Source of the DNA: Flavobacterium aquariorum
Lineage (GTDB): Bacteria > Bacteroidota > Bacteroidia > Flavobacteriales > Flavobacteriaceae
Assembly: GCF_003254745.1 (NCBI RefSeq)
Contig: NZ_QKXH01000004.1
Span: 248,001 to 312,000 of the forward strand
Length of the DNA stretch: 64,000 nucleotides
Direction: 5' to 3'
Below, piece after piece: positions 17,449 through 27,347 of this stretch (its first letter is position 1; every line of letters begins with the position of its first letter). The notes beneath the pieces are model-generated. The model had not been told where the DNA came from and did not search any database. It was given only the letters and a program-made list of their open reading frames with translations. Both the position numbers and the translations under genes were made by a program.

Positions 17449-18993
17449 ATGAATAAAGAATTAATCATTCGATCTAGTTCTGATTTCGTAGATTTTGCCT
17501 TATTAAAAGATGGAAAACTAATTGAATTACACAAGGAAGAAGAGAAAAGCAACTTTCAAGTAGGTGATATTTTTATTGCCAAAATAAGAAAACCAGTTGC
17601 TGGACTTAATGCTGCTTTTGTAAACGTAGGCTTCGAAAAAGATGCCTTTTTACATTATCATGATTTAGGTCCTAACTTAGCTTCCCAGCTGAAATTCATA
17701 AAACTTGTAAGCGCAGGTAAAATAAAAGATTTCTCCCTAAAAAACTTTCAGTTTGAAAAAGAGATAGACAAGAATGGTACAATTACAGATGTAATCAGTG
17801 CCAATCAATCTGTTTTGGTACAAGTTGTCAAAGAACCAATATCGACCAAAGGGCCAAGGATAAGCGCAGAGCTTTCCCTAGCCGGAAGATTTATTGTTTT
17901 GGTTCCGTTTTCTGACCGAGTTTCTATTTCACAAAAAATAGAAGACAAAAAAGAAAAGGAACGTTTGAAACGCCTTGTACAATCAGTCAAACCAAAAGGA
18001 TTTGGCGTTATTGTTCGCACAGTAGCCGAAGGCAAAAGCACAGTAGAATTAGAAAAAGATTTGCAGAACCTGCTTAGCAGATGGACTGCAATGTGTAAAA
18101 AATTACCAACTGCTCATCATCCCTCCAAAGTATTAGGAGAACTCAACAGGGCTTCTTCAATATTAAGAGATGTATTTAATGATACTTTTAGTAGTATTCA
18201 GATTGATGATGAAGAGTTGTACAACCAAACAAAGGATTACCTGCAGGAAATTGCACCATCCAAACAATCAATTGTTAAGTTCTATCAGTCCAAAGACACA
18301 CCGATTTTTGAGAAATACAATATAGAGAGACAAATCAAGACTTCATTTGGGAAAACTGTTTCCATGAGTAAAGGGGCTTACCTTATTATAGAACACACAG
18401 AAGCTTTACACGTTATTGACGTAAATAGTGGAAACCGTTCAAATAAAGCTACCAACCAAGAGGACACAGCTATGGAAGTCAATATGATTGCAGCCGCCGA
18501 AATAGCGAGACAATTACGTCTTCGTGATATGGGCGGAATCATAGTAGTTGATTTTATCGATATGTCTAATCCAGAAAATCGTAAAGTCTTGTTCGACTTC
18601 TTGAGAGAAGAAATGAGCGATGATAAAGCGAAACATAAGATCTTGCCACCGAGTAAATTTGGGCTAGTCCAAATTACCAGACAACGCGTAAGACCAGAAG
18701 TTAATATCAAGACTAGAGAAGAAGACCCCAATAATGAACATGGCGAAATAGAAGCGCCAATTTTAATCATTGACAGAATTGCTTCTGATCTAGAAAGAAT
18801 TTTAAAAACCCATAATAAAGTTGTGCTTAATGTACATCCATTTGTGGCTGCATACCTCAGTAAAGGTTTTCCATCATTGCGTTCAAGATGGTTTTTTGAA
18901 CACAAAAAATGGGTAAAAATCATACCACGTGACGCTTACACGTATTTAGAATATCATTTTTACGATAAAAAGGGAAATGTTATTAAGGAATAA
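17449..18993 (+). CDS. rng: Ribonuclease E/G family protein (RNase G)
   Basis: Endoribonuclease that cuts single-stranded AU-rich RNA, used in rRNA 5' maturation and mRNA decay; 514 aa. I use ATG 17449 (MNKELIIRSS) and not the TTG at 17431. An S1-like domain lies near residues 35-125 (IFIAKIRKPVAGLNAAFVNVG). The catalytic DNase I-like region has HVIDVNSGNR and GGIIVVDFIDM with the metal-binding Asp residues. The long C-terminal scaffold of E. coli RNase E is absent, so this is the RNase G form. A strong terminator follows. Confidence 0.94.
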   Translation: MNKELIIRSSSDFVDFALLKDGKLIELHKEEEKSNFQVGDIFIAKIRKPVAGLNAAFVNVGFEKDAFLHYHDLGPNLASQLKFIKLVSAGKIKDFSLKNFQFEKEIDKNGTITDVISANQSVLVQVVKEPISTKGPRISAELSLAGRFIVLVPFSDRVSISQKIEDKKEKERLKRLVQSVKPKGFGVIVRTVAEGKSTVELEKDLQNLLSRWTAMCKKLPTAHHPSKVLGELNRASSILRDVFNDTFSSIQIDDEELYNQTKDYLQEIAPSKQSIVKFYQSKDTPIFEKYNIERQIKTSFGKTVSMSKGAYLIIEHTEALHVIDVNSGNRSNKATNQEDTAMEVNMIAAAEIARQLRLRDMGGIIVVDFIDMSNPENRKVLFDFLREEMSDDKAKHKILPPSKFGLVQITRQRVRPEVNIKTREEDPNNEHGEIEAPILIIDRIASDLERILKTHNKVVLNVHPFVAAYLSKGFPSLRSRWFFEHKKWVKIIPRDAYTYLEYHFYDKKGNVIKE

Positions 18994-19000
18994 AAACAAA

Positions 19001-19032
19001 AAACCGCCTTTCGTCAGATTGGCGGTTTTTTT
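19001..19032 (+). terminator. Terminator of rng
   Basis: AAACCGCC (19001-19008) with GGCGGTTT (19021-19028) and a T-run, 7 nt after the rng stop. Confidence 0.9.
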
Positions 19033-19094
19033 GTGCCTTATTCTAAAAAAAGACTGCCGATTAAGAAAGTCTTTTGGGTTGGAAATTTTTTAAA

Positions 19095-21095
19095 TTATTG
19101 AAAATCGATATCGTTTACATCTTCGTTGATTTTGATTTCAGATATTTTAATATCCAGTTCAATGCCTATATTTTGGATGATGTTAAAAGGGATTTTTACG
19201 TTTTTTACTTCTTTATAATTGTTGAAGTTAGTAGTGGCAATAATTGTTTCTTTATCCTGATCAATTATTTTAGATTCCGCTAGTTTTAGTCCTGTTTTGG
19301 TGTCATAAAAATAGGTGTTTTTTCCATTTTGGATGGCATATGTGTCGCTTCCATTGATGGTTTCAATTCGTTCGATTGTCGACTCAGTTTTCTTTAATAA
19401 AAGAATTTCTTCAAAAGGAGTTGCTGATGCTTGCATTTCGGCCAGCTCATCTCCTTCGAAATCTTTCCGTTGTCCTTGTTCAATAACGTAAGCTCCTTTT
19501 GGAGTGATAACCTGTTTCATCATACTTATGCCTTCCATTGAAATTTCTACTAAAGAATTTCCCTTAATGTCAATTTTTGAAGTATACGTTAAAGGTGATG
19601 GAGCTTGCGGAATAGATGCTGATCCAGTCATTGCAATTGATTTTATTGCTTCAACTGCTTTTTTGCCTCCAATTGCTTTGATGTAATGTTCAAGTACATT
19701 TTTGGCAGTGATCCCTGGTGGGATTTCTTTGTTTAAAATCGGTCCTTCTAAAGGGTTTCCATATTTGTCAAAATAGGACATCGGGATTTTTAGTTTTTCC
19801 AATCTTGGAGCAATCTCAGATCCTTTGCCTGCAATCACAATTCGCATATTATCTATTAAGAAATATTTGTTGGCTACACGCAGTACATCATCGACCGTTA
19901 CAGCGTTGATAGTTTGTATGTATTTCTCGTAAAAATCGGCTGGGAGTTTTTCTGTCTCTATGTTTAAAGCGTATCGAGCAACAGCTTGGGGCTTTTCTAC
20001 CTGCATTACAAATCTTCCAATGTAGCCAGCTTTAACAGTTGCAAGTGCTTCTTCGGTAACTTTGTCGGTACGAATTCGTTTTATTTCTTTGATGAATTCT
20101 ACTACTGCGCTATGTGTGACGGCATTTCTTACTGCAGATTTAGCGAAAAACTTGGAAGCGTATTTGCTTGCGCCAATGCTTGATCTTGCGCCATAAGTCC
20201 AAGCGTGTTCTTCGCGTAAATTCATATTTAAATAACTGTTGAAATCTCCTCCCAGAATTTGATTGGCAATTACGGCAGGAAAAAAATCAGAATCTCCCAT
20301 TTTTAAATTTACGGTGTTCACCAATGTAATTTCGGACTGGACGGCATTGGGTACATCTATTAAGTTGATTTGTAGATTTGATGCGTTTACTGGGATGTTA
20401 TATGGTGTTTTTGGAATGCTTTTTTTCTCCCAATTACCAAATAATTTTTCTACAACTATTTTTACACTATCGTATTTAACATCACCAACAATTACTAAAT
20501 AGGCATTTTCGGGAACGAAATAGGTTTTGTAATTTGTTTCTACATCGGCTAGAGTTATGTTATTTAAGGTTTCTTCGGTCATAAATTCACCGGAATGATG
20601 GTTTTTTCCGAAAGCCAAAACATCTACAACGCGGCTGGCAATTGCGGGAACACTTTTTTCTTCGGCTTTCATCCCTTCGATTAATTTGGCCTTTTCTTTG
20701 TCAAAATCCTCTTGTGTGAAATTTGGGTGTAAGACACCTTCTGCCATTAATTCAAGGATTCTTCCGCTGTATTTAGAAAGTGAATTTGCTGTAGCTCCAT
20801 GGGAACTGAAATTGATATCAACTCCCCAAAAATCGATTTCCTCATTGAAAGCAGATTTTGATGTTTTTTTGCTACCGTTGCCAATTAAGTTGCTGGTTAA
20901 TTCATCGACTCCTTTTTTATCGCCTTCAAGAAAGGGAGCGTTGTCTAAGCTTAGGTTGAAGGTTACTCTGGGTAATTTATGGTTTTCTACTACCAATACT
21001 TTCATGCCGTTGGCCAAAACAAAGGTTTGCGGTTTTTTGATATTGATTATAGGTGATTTTCCGGGTTTGGGTTGCGTGCGATCTTTTGCTTGCAT
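19095..21095 (-). CDS. M16-family protein lacking the zinc site, with C-terminal LolA-like domain
   Basis: At least 666 aa. Residues about 20-440 are the paired halves of an M16 (insulinase/processing protease) fold, but the place of HxxEH reads GVDELTSNL, so zinc cannot bind: this is the non-catalytic partner, as in alpha/beta M16 heterodimers. The C-terminal 200 residues (from about 455, beginning NVLEHYIKAIGG) resemble LolA/outer-membrane lipoprotein-sorting domains. The active partner lies immediately upstream. The first ATG (21095) leaves out a signal peptide that is plainly encoded upstream (in frame to 21143 or 21146) but has no ATG/GTG/TTG, so the true start is probably a rare ATA or ATC codon. 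Confidence 0.88.
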   Translation of the reverse strand: MQAKDRTQPKPGKSPIINIKKPQTFVLANGMKVLVVENHKLPRVTFNLSLDNAPFLEGDKKGVDELTSNLIGNGSKKTSKSAFNEEIDFWGVDINFSSHGATANSLSKYSGRILELMAEGVLHPNFTQEDFDKEKAKLIEGMKAEEKSVPAIASRVVDVLAFGKNHHSGEFMTEETLNNITLADVETNYKTYFVPENAYLVIVGDVKYDSVKIVVEKLFGNWEKKSIPKTPYNIPVNASNLQINLIDVPNAVQSEITLVNTVNLKMGDSDFFPAVIANQILGGDFNSYLNMNLREEHAWTYGARSSIGASKYASKFFAKSAVRNAVTHSAVVEFIKEIKRIRTDKVTEEALATVKAGYIGRFVMQVEKPQAVARYALNIETEKLPADFYEKYIQTINAVTVDDVLRVANKYFLIDNMRIVIAGKGSEIAPRLEKLKIPMSYFDKYGNPLEGPILNKEIPPGITAKNVLEHYIKAIGGKKAVEAIKSIAMTGSASIPQAPSPLTYTSKIDIKGNSLVEISMEGISMMKQVITPKGAYVIEQGQRKDFEGDELAEMQASATPFEEILLLKKTESTIERIETINGSDTYAIQNGKNTYFYDTKTGLKLAESKIIDQDKETIIATTNFNNYKEVKNVKIPFNIIQNIGIELDIKISEIKINEDVNDIDFQ

Positions 21096-21156
21096 AATTC
21101 CTGTTACTAATGAAAGGATGAATATTGTACTTGTTTTTTTTATGATATCGGCTCCT

Positions 21157-22461
21157 TTAATTAATTGGTTTTGCCGGTATGTAATCCAAAAGTAAGCGTT
21201 GATTTGGATTTAGGTATTTATTGGCAACCGCTCTAATTTCTTCTCGTGTGATAGAATGATACAGTTCGATTTCTGTGTTGATTAGGTTAATATCTTTGTA
21301 AAGTAGGTAATATGATGCTAAATTATTGGCGATTCCTTCTATGGTTGCATTAGTATTTACGAAGGTGTTGTCAAATTTGTTTTGTAATTTTTCATAATCT
21401 TTTTCAGAAATCAAATCCGTTTGGATTTTTACAATTTCTTGGTCAATTTCTTTAAGTAAGTCTGTGGTGGTGAAGTTGGTCATCGGTAATCCATATATTA
21501 TGTACATGCCATAATCTTCTTGGCTAAAGCCAACAGCTCCGATTTGTAGTGCCATCTTTTTATCGTCTACCACTTTTTTGTATAATTTAGAACTTTTGCC
21601 ATCACTTAAATAAGATGAAATTAGGTCCAATACTCGAGCATCTCTGCTTTTCATGGATGGAGTGCGGTAACTTGCAACCAACATCGGGATTTGAATGTTT
21701 GGATCTTCGTAAGTGGCTTTTATAGTCTGTGTGATTGGATCTTCTAAAAAAGTTTTTTTTGGAAGAACTTTTCCTTTAGGGATCGGTCCAAAATATTTTT
21801 GAATCCATTCTTTTGCTTGTTTTTTTTCAAAATCACCAGCCACTACCAAAACAGCATTATTCGGTAAATAGAATTTTTTGTTGAATGATTGGAACTCTTC
21901 TAGTGTTGCAGCATCTATATGTTCCATAGAGCCGATGGTTGTCCATCGGTAAGGATGATTTTTGAACATGTTTTCTTTTACTGCCGCAAGGATGTTTCCG
22001 TAAGGTCTGTTGTCGTAGCTGGTTCTTTTTTCTTCTTTTACGACTTCGTTTTGGGTATCAACCCCAATTTTGTTGATTATAGGATGCATTAATCTTTCGG
22101 ATTCCATCCAAAGTCCCAATTCTAAATTGTTTGATGGAAATATTTCGTAATAGTAGGTTCTGTCGTCGGTAGTGTTAGCGTTATTTGTTCCTCCGTTTGA
22201 AGTTACAATTTTAAACCATTCACCTCTCTTGATATTTTTGGTTCCTTCAAATAATAAGTGTTCGAAAAAGTGTGCGAAACCGGTTCGGTCTGGATTTTCA
22301 TCTTTGGCACCTACATGATACATTACGGAGGTAATCACGACAGGGGCGGAATCATCATGATGCAAAATAACATGTAAGCCGTTATCTAAATCGTATTCCT
22401 CGAAAACTACTTTTTGAGCTGAAGCAACTCCTCCTAACGTTAATACGGTACTCGACATCAT
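21157..22461 (-). CDS. M16-family zinc metallopeptidase, catalytic subunit
   Basis: 434-aa exported peptidase with the inverted zinc motif HFFEH (in GFAHFFEHLLFEGT) and the downstream Glu in the NEVVKEEKRTS region, so it should be active. The signal peptide (MMSSTVLTLGGVASAQ) is short and lacks a basic N-terminus; an in-frame stop lies 2 codons upstream of the tandem ATG ATG, so no longer start is possible. A TATTTTTG promoter element is on the minus strand (22494-22501). The inactive partner follows directly, and the two probably form a periplasmic heterodimer that clears peptides. Confidence 0.92.
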   Translation of the reverse strand: MMSSTVLTLGGVASAQKVVFEEYDLDNGLHVILHHDDSAPVVITSVMYHVGAKDENPDRTGFAHFFEHLLFEGTKNIKRGEWFKIVTSNGGTNNANTTDDRTYYYEIFPSNNLELGLWMESERLMHPIINKIGVDTQNEVVKEEKRTSYDNRPYGNILAAVKENMFKNHPYRWTTIGSMEHIDAATLEEFQSFNKKFYLPNNAVLVVAGDFEKKQAKEWIQKYFGPIPKGKVLPKKTFLEDPITQTIKATYEDPNIQIPMLVASYRTPSMKSRDARVLDLISSYLSDGKSSKLYKKVVDDKKMALQIGAVGFSQEDYGMYIIYGLPMTNFTTTDLLKEIDQEIVKIQTDLISEKDYEKLQNKFDNTFVNTNATIEGIANNLASYYLLYKDINLINTEIELYHSITREEIRAVANKYLNPNQRLLLDYIPAKPIN

Positions 22462-22493
22462 TATTTATTTTTAAGGGTAATTGTTTGTGATAG

Positions 22494-22501
22494 CAAAAAT
22501 A
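22494..22501 (-). promoter_or_regulatory. -7 element of the M16 operon
   Basis: TATTTTTG on the minus strand, with TTTC 17 nt upstream as a weak -33 box; 32 nt before the ATG. Confidence 0.45.
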
Positions 22502-22640
22502 CCTTTTTTTATCCTGTAGAAAGTAGGTAAATTCGGCATTAGGAATATATTAACGTTATTTTGCTTTACATTGGTAACTGATTCAAAAATAGGATACAAT
22601 AGGTGTCGAAAATGCTATGAAATATTTTTTCAGTAAAGGA

Positions 22641-22670
22641 TTGCAGGGTAAATATTTAATTGTATATTTG
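22641..22670 (+). promoter_or_regulatory. Promoter of rplU-rpmA
   Basis: TTG (22641-22643), 19-nt spacer, TATATTTG (22663-22670): a full match to the Bacteroidota housekeeping promoter, about 30 nt before the rplU ATG. Confidence 0.75.
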
Positions 22671-22700
22671 CAACCTTAAAAATTATTAAAACAATTCAGT

Positions 22701-23129
22701 ATGTATGCAATCGTAGAGATAGCAGGGCAACAGTTTAAAGTAAGCAAAGACCTAAAGGTTTACGTTCACCGTTTGGCAAATGAAGAAGGATCAAAAGTTT
22801 CTTTTGATAAAGTTTATTTGGTAGACGATAACGGTTCAATCACAATAGGCGCCCCAGCTATAGAAGGTGCTTCAGTAGAAGCTAAAGTGTTACAACACTT
22901 AAAAGGAGATAAAGTTATCGTTTTCAAAAAGAAAAGAAGAAAAGGATACAAAAAAAGAAATGGTCACAGACAATATCTTTCTCAAATTGTAATTGAAGGT
23001 ATTACTGTTGGGGGAGCTCCTAAAAAAGCAGCTTCTAAAAAAGTAGCAGTTGAAGCAACTACGGAAGAAGCAGTAGCTCCTAAAGTAAAAAAAGCTCCAA
23101 AAGCTAAAAAAGAAGATACACAAGAATAA
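22701..23129 (+). CDS. rplU: 50S ribosomal protein bL21
   Basis: 142 aa. Residues 1-102 are the normal bL21 (MYAIVEIAGQQFKV at the start, FKKKRRKGYKKRNGHRQ near the end). It then has a Bacteroidota-style low-complexity tail of about 40 residues rich in K, A, E and T. Cotranscribed with rpmA, as in most bacteria, from the promoter just upstream. Confidence 0.97.
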   Translation: MYAIVEIAGQQFKVSKDLKVYVHRLANEEGSKVSFDKVYLVDDNGSITIGAPAIEGASVEAKVLQHLKGDKVIVFKKKRRKGYKKRNGHRQYLSQIVIEGITVGGAPKKAASKKVAVEATTEEAVAPKVKKAPKAKKEDTQE

Positions 23130-23151
23130 TAACAAAATAAACTAATACGTC

Positions 23152-23412
23152 ATGGCTCACAAGAAAGGTGTCGGTAGTTCCAAGAATGGTAGAGAATCAG
23201 AATCAAAACGTTTAGGCGTTAAGATTTTTGGTGGACAAGCTGCTATCGCAGGGAACATCATCGTAAGACAAAGAGGTTCAAAACACAATCCAGGTGAAAA
23301 CGTTTACATCAGTAAAGATCACACCCTACACGCAAGAGTAGATGGAGTTGTTCAGTTCCAAAAGAAAAGAGATAATAAATCTTATGTTTCTATACTTCCA
23401 TTCGAAGCATAA
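23152..23412 (+). CDS. rpmA: 50S ribosomal protein bL27
   Basis: 86 aa, starting [20 protein letters not shown], the standard bL27 N-terminus that reaches the peptidyl transferase centre; no Firmicutes-type cleaved leader. Follows rplU by 22 nt and ends in a strong terminator. Confidence 0.98.
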   Translation: MAHKKGVGSSKNGRESESKRLGVKIFGGQAAIAGNIIVRQRGSKHNPGENVYISKDHTLHARVDGVVQFQKKRDNKSYVSILPFEA

Positions 23413-23435
23413 TCATAAGAATTAAATATTATTGC

Positions 23436-23466
23436 AAAACCCGTTTCGAAAGAAACGGGTTTTTTG
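23436..23466. terminator. Terminator of rplU-rpmA
   Basis: AAAACCCGTTTC (23436-23447), GAAA loop, GAAACGGGTTTT and a T-run. The A-run on the left means it may also act on the minus strand. Confidence 0.92.
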
Positions 23467-23553
23467 TTTGAGAAACGATTGGATATCTTTCTTTAAGGGA
23501 AGATTGCTTGTTGAAATCAATATAAAAGCAGTTACGTCTAATATAAACATTTT

Positions 23554-25911
23554 TTAATTTGAAGGATTAAAGGAAAATCCAACACTAAAAAACACCCTCA
23601 CTTTGCCTATATTATTAATCCATGAAGTATCAAAGTGAATCGGTCCCAAAATAGATTGATATGAAAGGGCTGCTCCACCAGAAAGCAAAAGACTGGTTTC
23701 TTTACCATTATCCCAATTTCCTTTTGGATTAAATACATCGCCAATATATTCGTTGAAATTGTCAAAGCCAACAGTAGCAATATTAAAATGGGGAGTTAAA
23801 TAGATTTTACCCGTTGGGTTTATTTGTGCTCCGATTTTAACGCCCATAAACTGAGTGGTATTTATTTCATCCTCATGCAGGCCTGGGAATGTAAATCGAT
23901 TACTTCCCGGACTTGGCAGAATGCCTCCCAAGAAATATTTCGCGGCATAGCCATAATCAGAAAAAGAGACTTGATTGTCTTTAAGTTTGTCTTGAAAAAT
24001 AAAATGGGCATCAAATCCGATCATTGCTGTGATTTTCTTTTTAAGTTGTACTCTTTTCTCAAATGCGAATCCTAATTTAGTGAATCCGTTTGTGGAGCCT
24101 GAAAAATCAATTAAATTCACATCAGTAAAGTTAATATTTGTGTTGCTTAATAGTGAGCGACTAATGTTTGCTTTTAAAATTGTTCCTTCTGTGGCAAAGA
24201 AAACTTTGTCCATGTCATTGTATGAATAGTATGCACTTACTTCTGCATTTTCAAAATTATAATTGTTAAGAGATATTATATTAGGATTTAAATTGGGATC
24301 GTTTTTTGGTTTTACTTCAGTGTAAATGTATTTTAAACCAAGTCCGGCATAGCTTTTTAGGGAATTTAAATTCCGGTTCACCTCATTGTTGAATTCGAAA
24401 GCATTGTATAGCATATTATCGGCTGATTTCCCATCTATAAAAAGTTCTTGTTTTAAGAATGCCCCATATAGCTCAGATCCCCACCACCAGTTTTTGTTTT
24501 TTCCAAAATTTTTCTGAAAATCGATTCGCGCTCTCGGTTGCTCTGCAATATCGGCAGTAACTACAAGGCGAGAAGATTTAGCGAGAATATTTCGGGCAGT
24601 ATAATTAAGAATCAATCCAACACCTCTATAGGTATCGTAATGCAAGGAAGCGTTCACCAGGTTTTTTGAATATTCAAAACCGTTTAATATTAGTCCTAAT
24701 CTATCTTTATCATACACGAAATAGCTATAGGTAATTTGGTTAAAAAGATTCGTTCCCATTGCTCTATTGATTCCTTTAATCAAATCTTTGGTGGTATATT
24801 TTGCATGTGGCTTTATATTTGTTCGGGCACTTACCAAGGGGATATTTTCTTTGCTGATGTTTTTGTAAACAATGGAGTCAATTAAAAATTCATTGGCGAC
24901 TTTCGGAAGTTCATGTGTGCGTTGTTTATATCCCTTTAATTTATTGGCTAATGCAGACAAAGCGTCTAAGTTGAGTTTTGTGGCAATTTTACCGTCTTTG
25001 TAGATTTCGTTACTTTTATTAAAATCTGCCGTGGAAAACCTTAAGTTGGGCATGTGGTCTACCAAGATGTCACAGAGTTTTCTATTCTCTGGATCTTTGA
25101 TGTTACTGGGGAACATGCTGGTTTGCATTAGTACAGTTACCAAATTGTTTAATTTGTCTATAGGTTCCATTCCTCCACCAACATCGCTGCCAATTATAAT
25201 ATCAGCTCCCATTTGTTTGGCAATATCAGTTGGAAAATTATTCATTACGCCACCATCGACTAAGAGAGTTTCTTCATATGACATAGGTTTAAAGACTGCG
25301 GGTAATGACATGCTCGCCCTCATTGCAAAAGCCAAACTTCCTTTGCTTAAGACAATTTCTTTTCCATGTACCACATCTGTAGCCATTGCTCTAAATGGAA
25401 TGGGAAGGTTGTCAAAATCTTTGACATTATAAACTGGAAAAGTCAGTTCAGAAAGGTATTCTCTTAAATTTTGATCGTTTAATAAAGAGCTGACGCTAGT
25501 TGGTTTTCCGTCTTTTATGCCTATTCCTGCCAAATATCTTTGAAATTCGCTTTTTTCTTCCACGCTTACATTTCTTAACGACAAACTTCCGCCGAGTAAT
25601 TTGTCCCAATCAATGTTTTGGGTTATGCTTGCTATGCTATCACCAGAATATCCCATTGCATATAAACCTCCGATAACACTTCCCATACTGTTTCCTACAA
25701 TAAGGTCTGGAACAATGTGTAGAGAATCTAGCGCTTGTAACAGTGGAATGTGTGCAATTCCTTTGGCGCCTCCGCCACTTAATACTAAAACTACCTTTGG
25801 TTTTTTTTCTTGAGAAAAAATACTTTGACTAACTATTAAAAAAATAAATAAAAGGAAGAGAGAGATTTTTTTTTTCAAAGTGTTTCGTTTTGTGTTGAAA
25901 ATTGAGGACAT
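23554..25911 (-). CDS. Patatin-like phospholipase with C-terminal outer-membrane barrel
   Basis: 785 aa. Signal peptide, then a patatin domain (about 38-300) with the oxyanion loop SGGGAKG (45-51), nucleophile elbow GNSMG (Ser75) and the catalytic DGG (Asp219). The C-terminal half (about 330-785) consists of alternating strands like the Omp85/BamA-type surface antigen barrel and ends in an aromatic-rich strand (VFFSVGFSFNPSN). This is the type Vd autotransporter/PlpD-like layout: a lipase displayed from an outer-membrane barrel. A TTG at about 25878 is an alternative start that gives a more compact signal. Confidence 0.9.
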   Translation of the reverse strand: MSSIFNTKRNTLKKKISLFLLFIFLIVSQSIFSQEKKPKVVLVLSGGGAKGIAHIPLLQALDSLHIVPDLIVGNSMGSVIGGLYAMGYSGDSIASITQNIDWDKLLGGSLSLRNVSVEEKSEFQRYLAGIGIKDGKPTSVSSLLNDQNLREYLSELTFPVYNVKDFDNLPIPFRAMATDVVHGKEIVLSKGSLAFAMRASMSLPAVFKPMSYEETLLVDGGVMNNFPTDIAKQMGADIIIGSDVGGGMEPIDKLNNLVTVLMQTSMFPSNIKDPENRKLCDILVDHMPNLRFSTADFNKSNEIYKDGKIATKLNLDALSALANKLKGYKQRTHELPKVANEFLIDSIVYKNISKENIPLVSARTNIKPHAKYTTKDLIKGINRAMGTNLFNQITYSYFVYDKDRLGLILNGFEYSKNLVNASLHYDTYRGVGLILNYTARNILAKSSRLVVTADIAEQPRARIDFQKNFGKNKNWWWGSELYGAFLKQELFIDGKSADNMLYNAFEFNNEVNRNLNSLKSYAGLGLKYIYTEVKPKNDPNLNPNIISLNNYNFENAEVSAYYSYNDMDKVFFATEGTILKANISRSLLSNTNINFTDVNLIDFSGSTNGFTKLGFAFEKRVQLKKKITAMIGFDAHFIFQDKLKDNQVSFSDYGYAAKYFLGGILPSPGSNRFTFPGLHEDEINTTQFMGVKIGAQINPTGKIYLTPHFNIATVGFDNFNEYIGDVFNPKGNWDNGKETSLLLSGGAALSYQSILGPIHFDTSWINNIGKVRVFFSVGFSFNPSN

Positions 25912-26060
25912 GAAATGTTTTTTACATCCAATTATAGATACTAAGATATTGAAAATTATGTTTTTGAAATATAAAAAAGAAAAATTAAATTTAATATTTA
26001 ATTTTTTTTGCCAACTTAAGTCTTTTAGAATGATATCGTTCGATTCACTTTCTTGGAGTT

Positions 26061-27164
26061 TTACAATTCAGATGTATCAAAAATAGAATCGGTTTTGCTG
26101 GAGTTTTTCAATAATAAATAATGAGATCTTATAGCTTTTAAGACAGGCCTACAGGTATATGGAAGTTGATTTTCTTTGGCATATTTACGTATAATTGGTG
26201 TTATTTTTGGATAGTATGTATGACCAATTGTAGGGAATAAATGATGTGCAACATGATGTGTAAATCCGCCATAGAGAAAATCAAATACTGGATCACCAGC
26301 ATTAAAATCTTTGGTAACCATAAGTTGATGCTCGATCCAGGTAACTTCCATTTTGCCGTCCAAAGGAGGTAATGGAAAATGAGCTGATTCATCTGCATGG
26401 GTAGATACTAATGCTACAACTCCAAATAAACTTGAGGTCAGATGCATGACAATCCAAGCAAGAAAGATAGTTCCGAAACTTTGTTCTAGGATCCAGTAAG
26501 GAATAATCAGCATATGAAATAGATTGAAAGCTTTGGAAACAAAAAGTTTTATGTATTCCACGGGAGGAATGGTGTACACTCGCTTTAAATAGTTGTTTTT
26601 GGATCCGAAAAAATCTTTAAAATCTCTAATGTATAGCCAAATTAGAGTGTAAAATGGATATAAGAGCCATATGTAAATGTGCTGATATTTGTGGAATTTG
26701 TACAAAGGACTATTGGGAAAAATATGTATAACATCAGTTTGTTTGATATCGCAATCCCAGTTTTGAATATTGGGATAGGGATGATGTAATAGCAAATGGC
26801 GTTGAATCCAGATCTCGCTATTAGTTCCAAAAAAATCTATTACATAGCAGAAAGTTCGATTTTGTTTTTTGGTTGGAAAAAGAGCTCCGTGACTGGCGTC
26901 ATGAAATGAGTTTACGAAAATGAGTATCATTGTAAATCCCATAATGATATACATTGAAAATAATAGGACGGTATTATTTCCAAATGCTAAAATGCACGAG
27001 TAGGATATAAAAAAAAGAAATAGTAATCCCAGTGCTTTTGCGATGTTTTTGTATTGTAATTTTTTATTCTTTAGTACGGTTTCATGCACTTCTTTGGCTA
27101 ATTTTTTGAAAAAATCATCTTTTCCTGCACGAAGAAATTTTGGTTTTTGTCCAATATCGTCCAT
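26061..27164 (-). CDS. Membrane fatty acid desaturase
   Basis: 367 aa from ATG 27164 (MDDIGQKPKFL); the open frame upstream to 27290 overlaps the ahcY terminator and encodes nothing conserved. Integral-membrane di-iron desaturase with three histidine boxes: HDASH, HLLLHH (HxxxHH form) and HHVAHH near the C-terminus, separated by hydrophobic pairs of helices. It introduces a double bond into an acyl-CoA or acyl-lipid; the box pattern is closest to the linoleoyl-CoA/delta-6-like group. Probably involved in membrane fluidity at low temperature (inference). Confidence 0.9.
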   Translation of the reverse strand: MDDIGQKPKFLRAGKDDFFKKLAKEVHETVLKNKKLQYKNIAKALGLLFLFFISYSCILAFGNNTVLLFSMYIIMGFTMILIFVNSFHDASHGALFPTKKQNRTFCYVIDFFGTNSEIWIQRHLLLHHPYPNIQNWDCDIKQTDVIHIFPNSPLYKFHKYQHIYIWLLYPFYTLIWLYIRDFKDFFGSKNNYLKRVYTIPPVEYIKLFVSKAFNLFHMLIIPYWILEQSFGTIFLAWIVMHLTSSLFGVVALVSTHADESAHFPLPPLDGKMEVTWIEHQLMVTKDFNAGDPVFDFLYGGFTHHVAHHLFPTIGHTYYPKITPIIRKYAKENQLPYTCRPVLKAIRSHYLLLKNSSKTDSIFDTSEL

Positions 27165-27278
27165 AGCAAAATAATTAAAAATTGCATCAAGTTTAATACG
27201 TAAAGTTATTGAAAAAAAGTGGTAGTTGTTAAAAATCAGATGGTTAGATTTTATTTGTTTTGATACAGCTATTAAACA

Positions 27279-27308
27279 AAAAACCCTCACATCTCTGTAA
27301 GGGTTTTG
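27279..27308 (-). terminator. Terminator of ahcY
   Basis: AAAACCCT (27280-27287) with AGGGTTTT (27300-27307). Read on the minus strand it is followed by TTTTTTG, 40 nt after the ahcY stop. Confidence 0.8.
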
Positions 27309-27347
27309 AAATAATCTAAAATCGTAAATCTAAAAATTTACAATTAT

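Noticed and set aside
18378..18923. 181-codon open frame antisense to rng
   Set aside because: Lies fully within a conserved gene; composition is that of a shadow frame, with no start context or known domain.
27165..27290. N-terminal extension of the desaturase
   Set aside because: Passes through the ahcY terminator region; no conserved residues before MDDIGQ.
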